From Termitomyces sp. T153 (lineage: Eukaryota > Basidiomycota > Agaricomycetes > Agaricales > Lyophyllaceae), in the NCBI GenBank assembly GCA_018296165.2, contig JACKQL020000033.1:496001-560000 (forward strand): a stretch of DNA of 64,000 nt, in the 5' to 3' direction. Shown here piece by piece: positions 10,630 to 22,091 of this stretch; within the stretch, counting starts at the first letter, position 1, and every line of letters starts with the position of its first letter. The translations under genes were made by a program, and so were the position numbers. The notes beneath the pieces were generated by a model. That model did no database searches. It worked only from the letters and a program-made list of their open reading frames with translations, and was not told where the DNA came from.

Positions 10630-11622
10630 TGTCAGGTTCTGCTGACAACAGGGGCTCAGCTATGCTGGCAAATCCTTACTAGGCAGACGTGATATCCTGT
10701 GTTTATAACCTAGCATTCTGGAGGTGTCACAGAGTGGAAAGACTTGTGAGAGGAAGCTAAGGGAAGCAGTTCAAGCAAGTCTGGAGTGGTCCAGGGAAGT
10801 CTGAGACCAAGTATATTAATGTTAGCTTGGGCAGGCATCAGGAACAAGTTTGTTAGCATGTAAATGGAGTGCAGGGTAAACAGAGGCTTCTCTAGAGTTG
10901 AGGGTGGAGCTAGAGTTTGATGGAGGATCAAGTAAGACTTGATGGGTTTGGGGCTGAGCAAAGAGTGAGGTCTGGAGTTGTTGTAAGAATGTTTGGGGTT
11001 TGTAGCATGTGCATGGAGTTTGTACTGATGTTAGAGATGAAAGGAACTTAGAGAAACAAAGGAAATATAGACAGTTGAGGTGAGATGGGATGAGGCAAGA
11101 CAAGACAGAGAAAAAGATAGATTCAAGACTAAAAACAGAGACAGAGATGGAATGAAACACAAGACATAGGAAACCAGTGAATGCAATATCAAGACTAGAG
11201 TATGAAGAGCTACTCTACAACTTATATACTGACTACTGGACAGCTCCAGAGAACAGCAGGCATGGTGGCAGGGCTTGACAGAGCTGCATGGAGTCAACAG
11301 GTGTCAGATACAATCAAGGGGTGGGCCAAGGTGATATTCTGATGGGATCATTTGGGGATGTGGGCTGCTCTGAGGTTGTCATGATACTCTGGAACAGGTT
11401 GGGCAAACCAGGGTAGTGAGTCAGAGATGTATGATGGGGTCAGGAACAGTGGGGGAAGGTTTCTGGGGCTCAGGAAAAGTGTTGATGGCTGTGGAAAAGG
11501 CATCAAAGTTGGTCAGGGAGCTGTCAGAGTGGGTGTGGAGGGTGGGTGAGGGTTGGGGGAGTTTGGCAGGGTATTGGAAGGACTGCATATGATGTTGGGG
11601 GTCCAGGAGGTGGGTTGTAACA
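10630..11622 (-). repeat. 5' LTR of element B (993 bp)
   Basis: TGTCAGG...TGTAACA on the plus strand, matching 658-1682 along its length with scattered transitions and small gaps. Contains TATATAAG at 11221-11228 (minus) and the self-complementary 12-mer at 11185-11196. The right flank AGCTC completes the target duplication. Confidence 0.9.
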
Positions 11623-13532
11623 AGCTCAATTTGGAACTTTATGGCCATTATCAAGCACTGCAAGCTTTGCAAATGTACCTTATTGGCATTAGGAACCTCA
11701 TCATTGAAGTTGATGCTCACTACATTAAGGGTATGCTTCAGAACTCCAACATCCAGCCCTCCACTAGCATGAACCAATGGATTATGGTGATATTGATGTT
11801 CCACTTTGAGCTCATTCATGTCAAAGGAACTTTCTATGGCCCTGATGGTCTTTTGTGATGCCTGCTTCAGCCTAGTAACCCCCCTCCTAACAATAGTGAC
11901 AACTCTGTCTATGAGAATTGGATTGATAGTTTGCATGGCTTCATTCACCAAGTTCAGCTACCACTACTACTCCTTTGCCAAGTACCCATGGCTTCCCATC
12001 ACCTCCACCCTCTGGTCCAGTTCCAGCCTCTCCAACCTTTAGCAACCTTTGTTAGCAATGCTAGCAAAGCCCCACAACTAGCAAACAGCAACAATATTCA
12101 GCCTCTCTGTGATGATGGCACCACCACCTATATCAATGTACTCTGCAGTGCTAAAGCTATTGCTAGTGACACTTGCTTACTTTTGGTTGAGAAATGCCTT
12201 AATGACCTCATCAGACCTGAAGGCCTTAGTGATAACAAGTATGCTACCTTCATTTGCTACACCTTAGCATTCTTTATCACAGGTGGAAAGCTTTGGTGAC
12301 AAAGTTGAGATGGTGCTCATAAGCTGTTTGTTCCTACTGCCAGCTGACAATGAGTCTTAAAAGCCATGCATGATGACTTGGGACATAGAGATCTGTTTGC
12401 TACCTGTTCAGCCCTTCTAGAATGATTCTGGTGGCCTCAAGTTAGCATGGATATAGTATGGTACATTTGGACTTGCCACCTATGCCAGGTTCATCAGACA
12501 ACCAAAATTCTCATTCTGCCAACTGTCACTATGCCTGCACCTTTGTTCAGCAAGATATATGTTGACACCATGTTGATGCCCCCCTCCAACAAGTTCAAGT
12601 ATATCATTCAAGGATGTTGTTTGCTAACTCATTACCCCAAGTTCTGCATGCTCACTATAGAAAACACTTAAGCCATTGCCAAGTGGTTATATGAGGATGT
12701 CATCTGTTGCTGGGGCGCCCTTGGCAAAATCATTACTGACAATGGACTGCCAATTCTGAAAGCAGTCTCCTACTTAGCAAAGAAGTATAACTTGCACCAT
12801 ATTTGGATCTCAGGTTACAACAAGTGTGCTAACAGTATAGTCGAATGACCTCATTTCAATGTCCACCAAGCTCTCTTCAAAGTGGTTGATGGTGATCAGT
12901 CTAGGTGGAGTACAGCTACTTACTCTGTCTTTTGGTCAGAACATGTTACAGTCTGCAAGCAAATGAGTTGCTCCCCTTACTATGCAAAAACTGGCACCCA
13001 CCCTTTGCTACCAGCTGACATAGTGGAAGTGACATATTTGCAACCACCACCAAATTTGTTCTTGTTGACAACAGACCTCATAGCCTGCTGAGCAATCAAT
13101 CTTCAACATCACCAAGAGGACCTCAACCATCTTCATGAGAACATCCTTAGTGCTTGCCACCTAGCTGCCATTCATTTTGAAGCAGAACATGCCACTACAA
13201 TTCATGATTATAATTTCCAAGCTGGTGACCTTATACTGATGAGGAACACTAGAATTGAAGTAATGCACAACAAGAAAATGAAGCCTTGTTACTTAGGCCC
13301 ACTGGTGGTAATCTCTCATAACTGTGGTGGTGCTTACATTCTTTGTGAATTAGATGGATCAGTATTGCATTGCCCAGTGGCCACCTTTTGCGTGGTACCC
13401 TATTTTGCTAGAGAACACATCTCAGTGCCTAGCAACATTTTTGACATCAACACTTTGCAACTTTGTGAACTTGAGCAAACTGATTTCATAGACAATGACA
13501 ATGCTGGTGATGATGCCAGCAAGGAAGATTAA
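11623..13532 (+). pseudogene. Family-A pol, right piece: end of RNase H and integrase
   Basis: Resumes the frame broken at 657: LELYGHYQALQALQMYLIGIRNLIIEVDAHYIKGML and HVKGTFYGPDGLL (RNase H end). Integrase follows: HHCC zinc region (AMHDDLGHRDLF...CHLCQVHQT), first Asp in KIYVDTMLMPP (near 12550), second in IITDNGLP (near 12730) and Glu in NSIVE (near 12840). The C-terminal block GDLILMRNTRIE...YLGPLVVISHNCGGAYILCELDGSVLHCPV ends at a TAA at 13530-13532. All three DDE residues survive, but stops after IENT, IVE and IAC break the frame. Confidence 0.85.
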
Positions 13533-13925
13533 AATCACACCTGTCACTAAGCCCTAGCAACCTTTCTTGACTTTGCATCTTGTCTCACTATACCATTTGC
13601 TAGTTCTCAGAAAAACTGTCAAGATGCCTTACAAAAATATTAAGTCCTTTTGTTTTTGCTACTCTTTCCTTTTGTTACCAGTGTTTAAAAGCCTTTCACA
13701 GACATCCTACTTTACCATTCTCTTGCTTTTAATGCTGCACTTTGCTATTTGTTGCTAGCACTCAGCATGCCTATGGAGGTTTTTCACCATGATGATTTAC
13801 TGAGTGTTTCCTTCATTGTTGCTAGCATCAAGTGACAGCTGCTCATGCATACCAACTTATTTGTCTTGCTTTTTCTTGCCTTTTCATGCTTTCCAGTGGT
13901 GTGCTGCTCCAGGTCCCCTAGCTAA
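13533..13925. other. Spacer between family-A integrase and its antisense gene
   Basis: AT-rich sequence without a convincing frame on either strand. It probably holds the convergent 3' ends of pol (+) and of the antisense gene (-). No terminator-like or repeat structure was recognised. Confidence 0.4.
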
Positions 13926-13929
13926 ATGG

Positions 13930-15240
13930 TTAGCAAAGGAAGCTTAGCAAACAAAGTTACTTACCTATTGTCAGACTTTCTCCTCATCCTTGACTGCATT
14001 CTCATTGACCTCTATTGCCTCTGCCTCTCCTTCTTCCTTGCCCCCAACCTCCCCTCTGCTAGCTGCTGGCTTGACCTCCATGACTGTTGCCAAGGGAGTT
14101 GTCTCCCTCATCTCCACATCCTCTGCCTCCTGTTCCCTCTCCTTGCTGCCTCCTGTTCCCTCTCCTTGCTAGTGACAATCTGTGGTCACTTAGCACTAGC
14201 AACTGGCATAGAACTCAAGGTTTGCTTATGTACCAAGGGCATGTCATCATTGCTGTTGCTAGCATCATCCCCACTCTCCACCACCTCCTTGCTCTTCTCC
14301 TGTCACTTGCCCTTAGTGACCCCACTGTCTTCAACCCTTGACCCATCCTGCAATGTCAGCAAGAGCAGGCTGGAATGCCTGACTTAGATGGGTGATCCCT
14401 ATTTTGCCAACTCCTTCTGCTGCTCCACAAATGCCTGCACCTGTTGAACAGAAGAGGCCCTCACTGTGATCCTCTTGGCAAACTTCCTGCCAGTACTGTT
14501 CAACAACTTCCCACTATATGAGCAGCTCTTCTGTGTGCTGTCACATCAATAGCAAGGCTGGGCCCCTGTTGGGTACCAGCAGCCCTCTGGGTTGTTCTCT
14601 GCCCAGCAGTTGTTGCACTAAGAATTGTTAGCAAACAATATAGCAAAAGGTGCTAAAGACTTACTGCTCCCTGTTGTTGTTTGAATGCTTGTTGCCTTTC
14701 TGGTGACACAGTTGACTTCCCTTTTGCTTTCTCTCATGTCCACCACTATTGAGGCCTTCTGCCAGCAAAGCAGAGTCTCCAAGCACTTGTCAATAAAGCT
14801 ATCTTCAATTGGTTCCTGTTGAAATATTAGCAAATATTGCCAAAGGTTAGCAAAAGCAAGAGGACTTACTTCAAAATCTTCTTCTTCTTGGGCCTTACCC
14901 TTACCCTTCTCTTTGCTCCATGGAGTTGTTGCCAACTCCTTAGTGATGCTGCCAGCCACAATCTTAGGAGTTGAGGGGCCAGCCTCCCTAATGTCCTCAC
15001 AATTTGCCCTATCCTTGTTCCTATGGCCCTTGCTCCACTCCTCCCCCCTCACCACCACTAATGCACCTAGCACATGCTAGAAGAAGAATTGGTCATCTAA
15101 AGACAAGTCCTCAAAAAGCTAACATTACCTTAGCAGTGTTGCTAGCACTAGTGACTGCCTAGGCACTTACCGTCATTCCTGCCATCAGATCTTCCAGCAA
15201 AAACTCCAATGAAGAATTGGCAGGAGCCTAGCAAAGTCAT
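13930..15240 (-). pseudogene. Spliced antisense cysteine-cluster gene inside family A
   Basis: On the minus strand, opposite to pol, exons are separated by short introns with GTAAGT donors, CTAAC-type branch sites and AG ends: 15170-15119 (52 bp), 14869-14816 (54 bp) and 14664-14618 (47 bp). Joined text includes LFEDLSLDDQ, WSKGHRNK, KEKGKGKAQEEEDFE, ERQQAFKQQQGA, then the cysteine-rich CNNCWAENNPEGCWYP and CY-stop-CDSTQKSCSYSGK. An acidic/basic tail follows (KEREQEAARRREQEAEDVEMRE, ending DEEKV near 13970). The spaced cysteines resemble a zinc-cluster DNA-binding segment, which is inference only. In-frame stops suggest decay. The start is not certain; ATG at 15240 is the best candidate. Confidence 0.6.
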
Positions 15241-15712
15241 TAAGGTTGTTGTTAAGAAAGAAGTAAACCAGAACTTACAAAGTGCATGTCAAAAGGCCAA
15301 ATCCACTCTTCACCTCAGTACTGCTCATAGAGCTGGCAACACTCCCTTTCTACTGTTGCCAACTCCGGCCACTCAACTCCACTTCCCACAGTCTTGAACC
15401 ATTGAAGCCAGGCTTCAAACATGATGGTAACTGCCAAGCAAGAATCCTTTGCCAACAAAGCACAAGCCCTAGAAAGTAGGCAGTCTACTCAATCAAGGAA
15501 TGTGTGGGCCATAGTGATCTTCTCCATTTGAGAGGCAAGCTCAGACAACATGGCAATAAGATTGAGATGTGGAGGAGATAAGATGAAAGAAGGGAGTGTT
15601 GACTAAGTCTAAGCAAAATTGCTAGCTGCTTTTATTCTCACTAATCTAGGTGCACAGACCAAGCAAGTGATTACAAGACTTTGAGTTGACTGAGGACAGT
15701 CAATATTTCAGC

Positions 15713-15723
15713 ATAGGGGAGGA
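15713..15723 (+). other. Polypurine tract of family A
   Basis: TAGGGGAGGA lies directly before the TGATAAG start of the family-A 3' LTR, the usual plus-strand primer position. Confidence 0.65.
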
Positions 15724-16814
15724 TGATAAGACCCATTTGTTGCTGAGCATTAATTTTGGCAATCTTGGACTGAGTGGCAGCTGACTATTTCAACATGACA
15801 CAAGTCATGACACTTAGCACATGAGCCCTAGCCCCAAGGTCTGGAACAACATAGCCTTTGCACAAAATTTTAGCAACCATGAGACTTGCCAATCACAAGG
15901 AACATCACAAGGAGTCTGGACTCTTGGTCTAGAGCAACAAGGCCAAGACCTTTTGTAGCAACAATTGCTAGCAACTTTCTGCTGACAACCTGGCTTTCCC
16001 CCACTGTGTATGGACATATTGCCAGTCATGTGACTTCTGACTTATCATTTCTCTTGTCAAGCTGACAAACATACTTGAACAGCATCTACACTTCAGGTAT
16101 TGGCATTGGACTTGCCCTTTTTGAGCTTTATTGCAATTAGGCAATGCATAGACTTTGCTTGAGTTTGTCACTTGGTTATAGACTGACACTTTGTATGTAT
16201 CATAAACACTTTGGCAGATGCCATTGTTAGTGGTGACTATTTGTCTCTTTTCCTATACTATACCCTCAAACAGTATAAACACCAGTTGTACATAGCCATC
16301 AAAAGGAAAAAACAGAGAACCTCATCCTCATTGACTACTGCTTCTATTGAATCCCTGAATCTCTAAGCTTACCAGCTTGAGATTTCATTTTTCCTCTCTT
16401 GTTGACTCTATATCTCACCCTTCATTGACAACAACTTAGCAACAAGTCTTGCCAACTCCGACTTTGACTTTGCATGGTACCAACTATGGGTGCCCTTAGC
16501 ATTATTTTGACTCAGCAACACTTGTGACTATGGTTAGCGATTAGTTTGCATTCATCTCCTGTTCAGTTTCCCTGTTACCACTCCTCCATTCCTTTCTCTA
16601 CCCCACTCCTCTTCCATTGTTAAATGACTTAGGTTAGCACTAGCAATCCTCCCAAATTCACACTTCACACCCCCATTCACTCTTGTTCTCTGGGACAATT
16701 ACTGACTCACCCTCAACTATTAACCTCCTACTGCCAGCTACCCTATCTAGTGACTAGTGTTCAGTTCTCTTTTTAGGTTTCCTGCACAGCACTAGGCAGC
16801 ATAGGAGCACATCA
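15724..16814 (+). repeat. 3' LTR of family A (1091 bp)
   Basis: Starts TGATAAGACCC and ends GGAGCACATCA. Collinear with 27501-28626 and, in part, with 58791-59503. TATAAACA at 16274-16281 corresponds to TATAAATA in the other two copies, preceded by AAACAG in all three, a likely core promoter. To its right, family-C integrase starts at once, so element A inserted into C. Confidence 0.82.
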
Positions 16815-17940
16815 ATCTGCATCCTGCACCACTTGCCAATTATGCTAGCAGGTGAAAGGGAGCAATCATCTCTCTTCAGGAAAATTACACTTCCTAGGGA
16901 TGGACTTTAGAGGCCTGTTCCCCAAATCTAAGGGGTATAACTACCTATGAGTAGTTATCCGTTGCACAACAAGCATGGTGCACTTGATTCCAGTGCATAC
17001 TACCATGACAGCATTGCAGCTGTCCTGAACTTACATGCAAGAAATTGTGAGGCTCCATGGCCTCCCAAGCTCAATTTTCAGCAATTGGGTTCTTAAGTTC
17101 ACATCTAAATAGTGGTGTGAACTGCATAAGGTATGAGGAGTGCAGCTCCTAATATCAACATCCTTTCATCCACCAACAGATGGACAGACTGAACATGCCA
17201 ATAGGAATTTTGGTCAGATATTGTGCACTGTGGTGTGCCCAGATCAGAAGGATTGGTTAAGTCAAATAGACTTGACTGAGTTTGCAATAAACACAAGCAT
17301 TTCCAAGACAATGTGTTTTACACTGTTTGAGTTGAATGGTGGCTACATGCCATTGATGATACACAAGATCTGGTTAGATACTGCAATTCCTAGTGGATTT
17401 CAGCAATTTGCCTGCCAAGCTCTTGAGAACTTAGCAGCAGCCAATGCAATAATTGAAGTGCATGTCTTTCAGACATGCACTGCAAACTTGCATCATAGAT
17501 CCAATTCAGAACTGGAGAAAGGTGCATTGGTGTACCTTTCAACAAAAAACCTCAACCTGGTGAAAGGCAGAGCTAGGAAGCTCTGTCCAAAGTGGGTTGG
17601 GCCATATAGAATCTTGGAGGCCTACAATAAGACCTCCAATTATGTGTTGGAGTTGTCCATAGCACTCCAGGAATAAAGAATACATTCTAAGTTCCATGTG
17701 TTGCTGCTGCAACCATACAAGGCCAGCAACAATGCACTGTTTTCCAACAGGGCAACACTAGATCCATATGACTTTGGTGCTCCAGATGACCAGGAGTGGT
17801 TTGTCAACAACCTGTTAGGTCATTGTTGGGATGGGGCAAATCTTGAATTTGAAGTTTGTTGGAGTTTGGTGGACACCACTTGGAAGTCCCTTGCCATTTG
17901 AAAGGACCTGGAGGCCCTTGACAGGTATTTGGAATTGCAG
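16815..17940 (+). pseudogene. Family-C integrase and chromodomain-like C-terminus
   Basis: Starts inside the integrase zinc region (CTTCQLC just after the family-A LTR). Core: LGMDFRGLFPKSKGYN, then ISNW-type decay where the second Asp (SD) is expected, then HPPTDGQTEHANRNFGQ with the conserved Glu. The 17140-17676 frame continues through GALVYLSTKNLN...KLCPKWVGPYRILEAY. From 17797, HCWDGANLEFEVCWSLVDTTWKSL resembles the chromodomain-like tail of element E (ALFEILWKSGDKSWLPYAQI). Stops interrupt it. The 5' half of C lies beyond the window, left of element A. Confidence 0.8.
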
Positions 17941-18110
17941 GGCATCTGGCACCCTGACAGTTGGCCAGAAGGACTAAGTCCAAAAGCTGGACAAGCCACC
18001 ATGTCAGCAGCCATCAAATATTATGTCAGCTGCTTTTTTGGCTGGTTGCAAAGTCTGATTGACCTTTGTCTTCTACTACAACATTGGTGCAACATACCAA
18101 CATTTAAGTA

Positions 18111-21100
18111 AGGAAACTTTTGCCCAATGGGCAAGAAAAAGAAATGGCCTGGCAAGGCAGATAATGGTCTGCCAGAGTATTTGGTGAGCTCTGAACAAAG
18201 CTCAAGAGGGGGAGGAGCAGCTCCAGGGAGTAGTTCACTCCCAGGATTTGGTGGTTCTGCTGCATTGGCAGGAGATTTGGTGCCTGGGAACATAGTGCTC
18301 CCAGCAATGAGAAGAGCAATTCTAGCCCTAAGAGAAACAAGGCCCATAGGTAGAGGACCCACAGTGGTGCCAGGAGATGTGGCCCTGCCCAGCTATGCAG
18401 TGGCAATGCAGCAGTCACCAATGCAGAGATGTAGTGTGCCTCTGCAGCATAGCAGTATAGGAAGAGGACATGGAGGATCTTAGGTGCCTTCACCAATGAA
18501 CTTTGGATACTCTGTTGGTCCACAGCCTGTGTGGTCCTAAGGATTACAACAATATGTGGTGCCATAATACAATGTGGCCCCACTGCCAGTAGCTGGCCCT
18601 GGCTGTACAACAGACATAGCAGGTCAACAATGACCTGCCACTATGTCACCACAAGTAGGGATTTTGGTTCCTGCATCATCTTTATCAGAGGCAATGGAGG
18701 TGGACAACAATGGCCTAGAGTTGCTCACAGCCCTGATGCAGTTCTTGGCCCCTCTGTGGCAGTCATACCTGCTGCTGCCCACTGCATGCATTCATCTAAT
18801 GCTCCATCTTTAGCTTCAAGTACATCAGAGCATTTAATAGCTGCTTCAACCAGCAAAGAAAAAGGGAAGGCAACTGCAATATTACCACCTGCACTAGCAC
18901 AGAGAAGTAGCACTCCCTCATCAACTGCCTAGAGGATGGTTAAGCAATGCTTCTCTACAAAGGAGAAGGGCAAGAGCAAAGCAAAAGAGCCTAAGCTCTC
19001 TACTATTGCAGATAAGCAACTTGCTCACCTTCTCTAGTGGCTTCATGAAGCTGGAGTACCAGAGGATATTGGGGCTGATGTTCTTGATAACTCAGTAGTG
19101 CAGTTAGCACTATCTCAAGTTCTGGACAAACTTGGCATTGTTTGAACTCAAGGAGATGCAGCCCAGATGGACCTCTTCTGCTCAGCCTTGGCAAAGGGGA
19201 AGCAGGTAGCAACCCCTCCTCAACTTCTAGAAGCAAAGAAGGCTTGCAATGAGCCTTCTGTGTTTGTCAAGAGTTCCTCAACCTCAGAGGGCACTACTGG
19301 TGCCCTATAATGATGATGTGCCTGCTAGTGATGACCAGAAAATGGACAAGCACCCTGACTTCAAGGTGTCTCTGTCCACTGCTGGATCATCAAAACCAGC
19401 AGCAGCCAAAGCTGAGCCACTGAAACCTGTAAAGACTAAGGCTGGACTGTCAAAGTCAGCAACAGCAAAGGCTGGCACTGCAAAGCCAGCCAACCCTGTG
19501 GTTGTTGCCACCCTGGTTGCCTTTCCTGCAAATGTGCCACAGGCATCAGAGGCAGGAATGATTGAGGTCCTCAAACCAAGGACCTACTATATCCCTACTG
19601 CCCTGTCTTACAAGCACTTTCCACCAGTGCATTGGGACCCCTGTGATGATTGGGACCCCTATGACAAAGAATTCTTTGTCACCCAAGTACAAGCTGCCCA
19701 AACTGCCACAGATGCCCCAGTGGCATCCAACTTGGGAAGCAATGACAATGATGATGTCCCAACATCTAAACAATATCTTTTGGACAGTGACTCAAAAGAC
19801 AACACCACTGAGCATTGTCACAAAAAGCAGCACAATGCTAACACCAAATGGCTGTTAGCTATTGATGCTGAGAAGTCTCAAGCATCTGAATGATACAATG
19901 CCCAGCCACCAAGCACCAGAATGACTTCAGGAGGATTCTTCACCCTAACTTCTACTCGTTGCCAATGACCAATGCAGTCTTTGCTGGCAACAAAGTGGTC
20001 TTTGCCTGCTCTACAGAGATGACAGGGATATCCTTATATATCCCCATGGTATGAATTGTTATATTGGTGGGCTCCATAAGGGATGCCCATGGATCCAGAA
20101 CAGCTGTGGCTAATCCTGAAGCTCAGTTGGGAGAGCTGGGCTAAGGTTACTGTGAGGGAGCAGATACATGTTGCTCTCCTCCTTCAGGAGTTCCACTGGA
20201 TCTCCTTTTACATGGCTCCAGACCTTAGAGACCACACCATGAGGTGCATCATGGAGTTCACTTAAGAAGAGTTGAAAACATCTCTTCCCAGAGAGGGACT
20301 GCTATTGGCAACTGGTCCCCTTGCCTTCACATTTGTCAGTCATGCTTGGCCATACAGATAACAACACATGAGGAGCAGAACTTAATTAAGTTCCAATCAT
20401 CTATCACTTCAACATCAATGCATGGGTGCAGTACATTCTGCACCATGACCACTCAGGTTCACAGAACCTGTATTCAGGTATCACCATTGATGCATCATTA
20501 TGCATGGACTAATGCTTGGTCTTTGAATATGTATTGGGTCAGGCACTTGCTCTGACTACACTGCATGCACAAACAGCCTATATGAGGCTGTTTGCTATGG
20601 CTGCTCAACCTCATCTCTATTAGGACACAGTTGACAACTACTGTGCTCATGTAGGGGAGTTCACTCCTTTTGCCCCCTACACTTTCACTCTGCATAGGCT
20701 GCAAGTGCTGCATATGCCAATTAACAACCTCAGTGAGACAGAGGTGATAAGTCACCTCCTGGCAAACCACATGCCTCCTGCCTGGGTAAATCATGTGTAT
20801 ACCTATAGTATATGCTTCCTCAATCACCACTAGTTAGGGAGTGCATTACATGCAAACCTGTTCACAAGGGTCAACAATAAATGCCATCATTGACTTCAGA
20901 CCATTGTTGTGCCCCCTGCTTTAGAGGGGTACAATAGGTGGTATGTCCCCACTGCTGATAATTGGGAGCACTTTTTAGTGCTCCTGCAACTCCACAAGAG
21001 CTGTGGTCACTTCCCACTCAGCACAGCTGAGTGGCTGTGCTATAGTGAGGCAGCCATCTTCACTCACCTCCTGCATCATCCTGCAGAGGTGGTGAGAGCC

Positions 21101-21492
21101 TCCCTTGCAGAAGCAGAGGAGCCATCTTCCATGGTTCCTCATCAAGTGCAGCTCCAACTAAGGAGGGGCCCTCTTTGTCAGTGGCTTCAGCCACTACCAA
21201 TCCAGCCATGAGCTTTATTGTGTCCTCTCAGGACACACCTACAGAGAAGTCTATGGAACTGGACTATTTCAATGACTATTTGGTACCCACAAACCCCCAC
21301 TCAGAGATGACTCCACAAGTTGTCCCTAGCCCCTCAGATGCAGCTGTAGTGACTAATGTTGCTACCCTGGTCATTCCTGAGGCTGGACCAAGTGGCTCCA
21401 ATGATATGGCTAATGCTGTATTGGAGGGCTGGGTGGACATCATGAGCAATGAGGAAGCAGTGACCTTGAAGATGGATGATCAGGCAGAGTGA
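18111..21492 (+). pseudogene. Unknown ORF downstream of family-C pol
   Basis: A long stretch in pol orientation with open segments at 18127-18483, 18531-18932, 19249-19893, 20083-20265 and 21175-21492. It includes an Ala/Lys/Pro repeat (AKAEPLKPVKTKAGLSKSAT), HFPPVHWDPCDDWDPYDKEFF and an acidic C-terminus (SGSNDMANAVLEGWVDIMSNEEAVTLKMD). No enzyme motif was recognised. Element E has a comparable extension after its integrase (61627-62570), which suggests that this lineage carries an extra protein. Heavily interrupted by stops. Confidence 0.45.
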
Positions 21493-21615
21493 ACCACTAG
21501 AGAAGTTCACTAATCAAATTGAAAAAAGAATGCAGGCTCACTGAGTGCCCACCCTGTTACCCAGTGCAGTTGGGCAGCATGCTGTAACAGTACTATATCT
21601 ATTATATCTAGTAGG

Positions 21616-21985
21616 TGTCAGGGGACTTCCATTTCTGACCTCTACAACCTTTTCCAGTGCCTCCACAGCTTGTTTGACATCTCCAAGGCTCATTTCAAAG
21701 CTCTGGAGATCTCTGGAGAACTGCAGAGTTCTCCATATTACCTCATCAATTATTGTCCTAGGGTTAGGATCAGCTCCAGCCTGCTGTACAGTAGTTCCCA
21801 CACCTCTGCTACCTGCTGATGTGCTGCACCAAGCAGCAGGGATCCTTAGACTTGTTCTCTTTGGATTCCCCTCTGCTAGGTGATTAGTTATTAATTGTAT
21901 TGTCATTTACTCCACTAATATAACTTTGGATTCCCCTCTGCTAGCCATGTGACTCCAATCCACCACTCTGGAGGTTGCCCTTACA
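21616..21985 (+). repeat. 5' LTR of element J (370 bp)
   Basis: TGTCAGGGGACTTCC...GCCCTTACA, repeated from 27300 with scattered transitions. Contains AGACTTGTTCT at 21848-21858, the exact complement of the primer site just downstream of the LTR. Confidence 0.85.
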
Positions 21986-21987
21986 GC

Positions 21988-21998
21988 AGAACAAGTCT
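21988..21998 (+). other. Element J self-priming-type primer site
   Basis: AGAACAAGTCT, 2 nt after the LTR end, is the exact reverse complement of AGACTTGTTCT at 21848-21858 in the same LTR. No TGG-initial tRNA-like site is present. Element F has the same pair. Confidence 0.65.
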
Positions 21999-22091
21999 CC
22001 TAAAACTGGTCTGGAAGCTCCTCCTAGCCACAAGGAACCTTCAAGCTGCTATCAGTTGCTTCCCCACTAGAATTGAGCACCATGGAGTTCT

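Larger units (their letters stand above)
658..11622 (-). mobile_element. Element B: complete but decayed chromovirus (Ty3/gypsy), nested in family A
   Basis: A roughly 11-kb LTR retrotransposon read on the minus strand: 5' LTR 10630-11622, gag, two retropepsin-like domains, RT, RNase H, integrase, chromodomain, a noncoding-sense tail with an antisense ORF, and 3' LTR 658-1682. Both LTRs begin TGTCAGG on the plus strand and end in ACA. The flanking 5-mers are AGCCC (653-657) and AGCTC (11623-11627), a target duplication with one C/T change. Removing the element and one copy of the duplication restores the RNase H frame of the host element (SQP-NLELYG), which confirms the boundaries. Many stops and lost arginines show it is no longer autonomous. 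Confidence 0.92.

Noticed and set aside
10610..10650. tRNA-type primer binding site for family B
   Set aside because: No TGG start within 10 nt of the LTR end; boundaries fixed by the solo LTR exclude a shifted site.
13926..14387. Plus-strand ORF rich in Leu, Ser and Cys
   Set aside because: It is the shadow of the Glu/Arg-rich antisense gene on the minus strand; the hydrophobic text is not a credible membrane protein.
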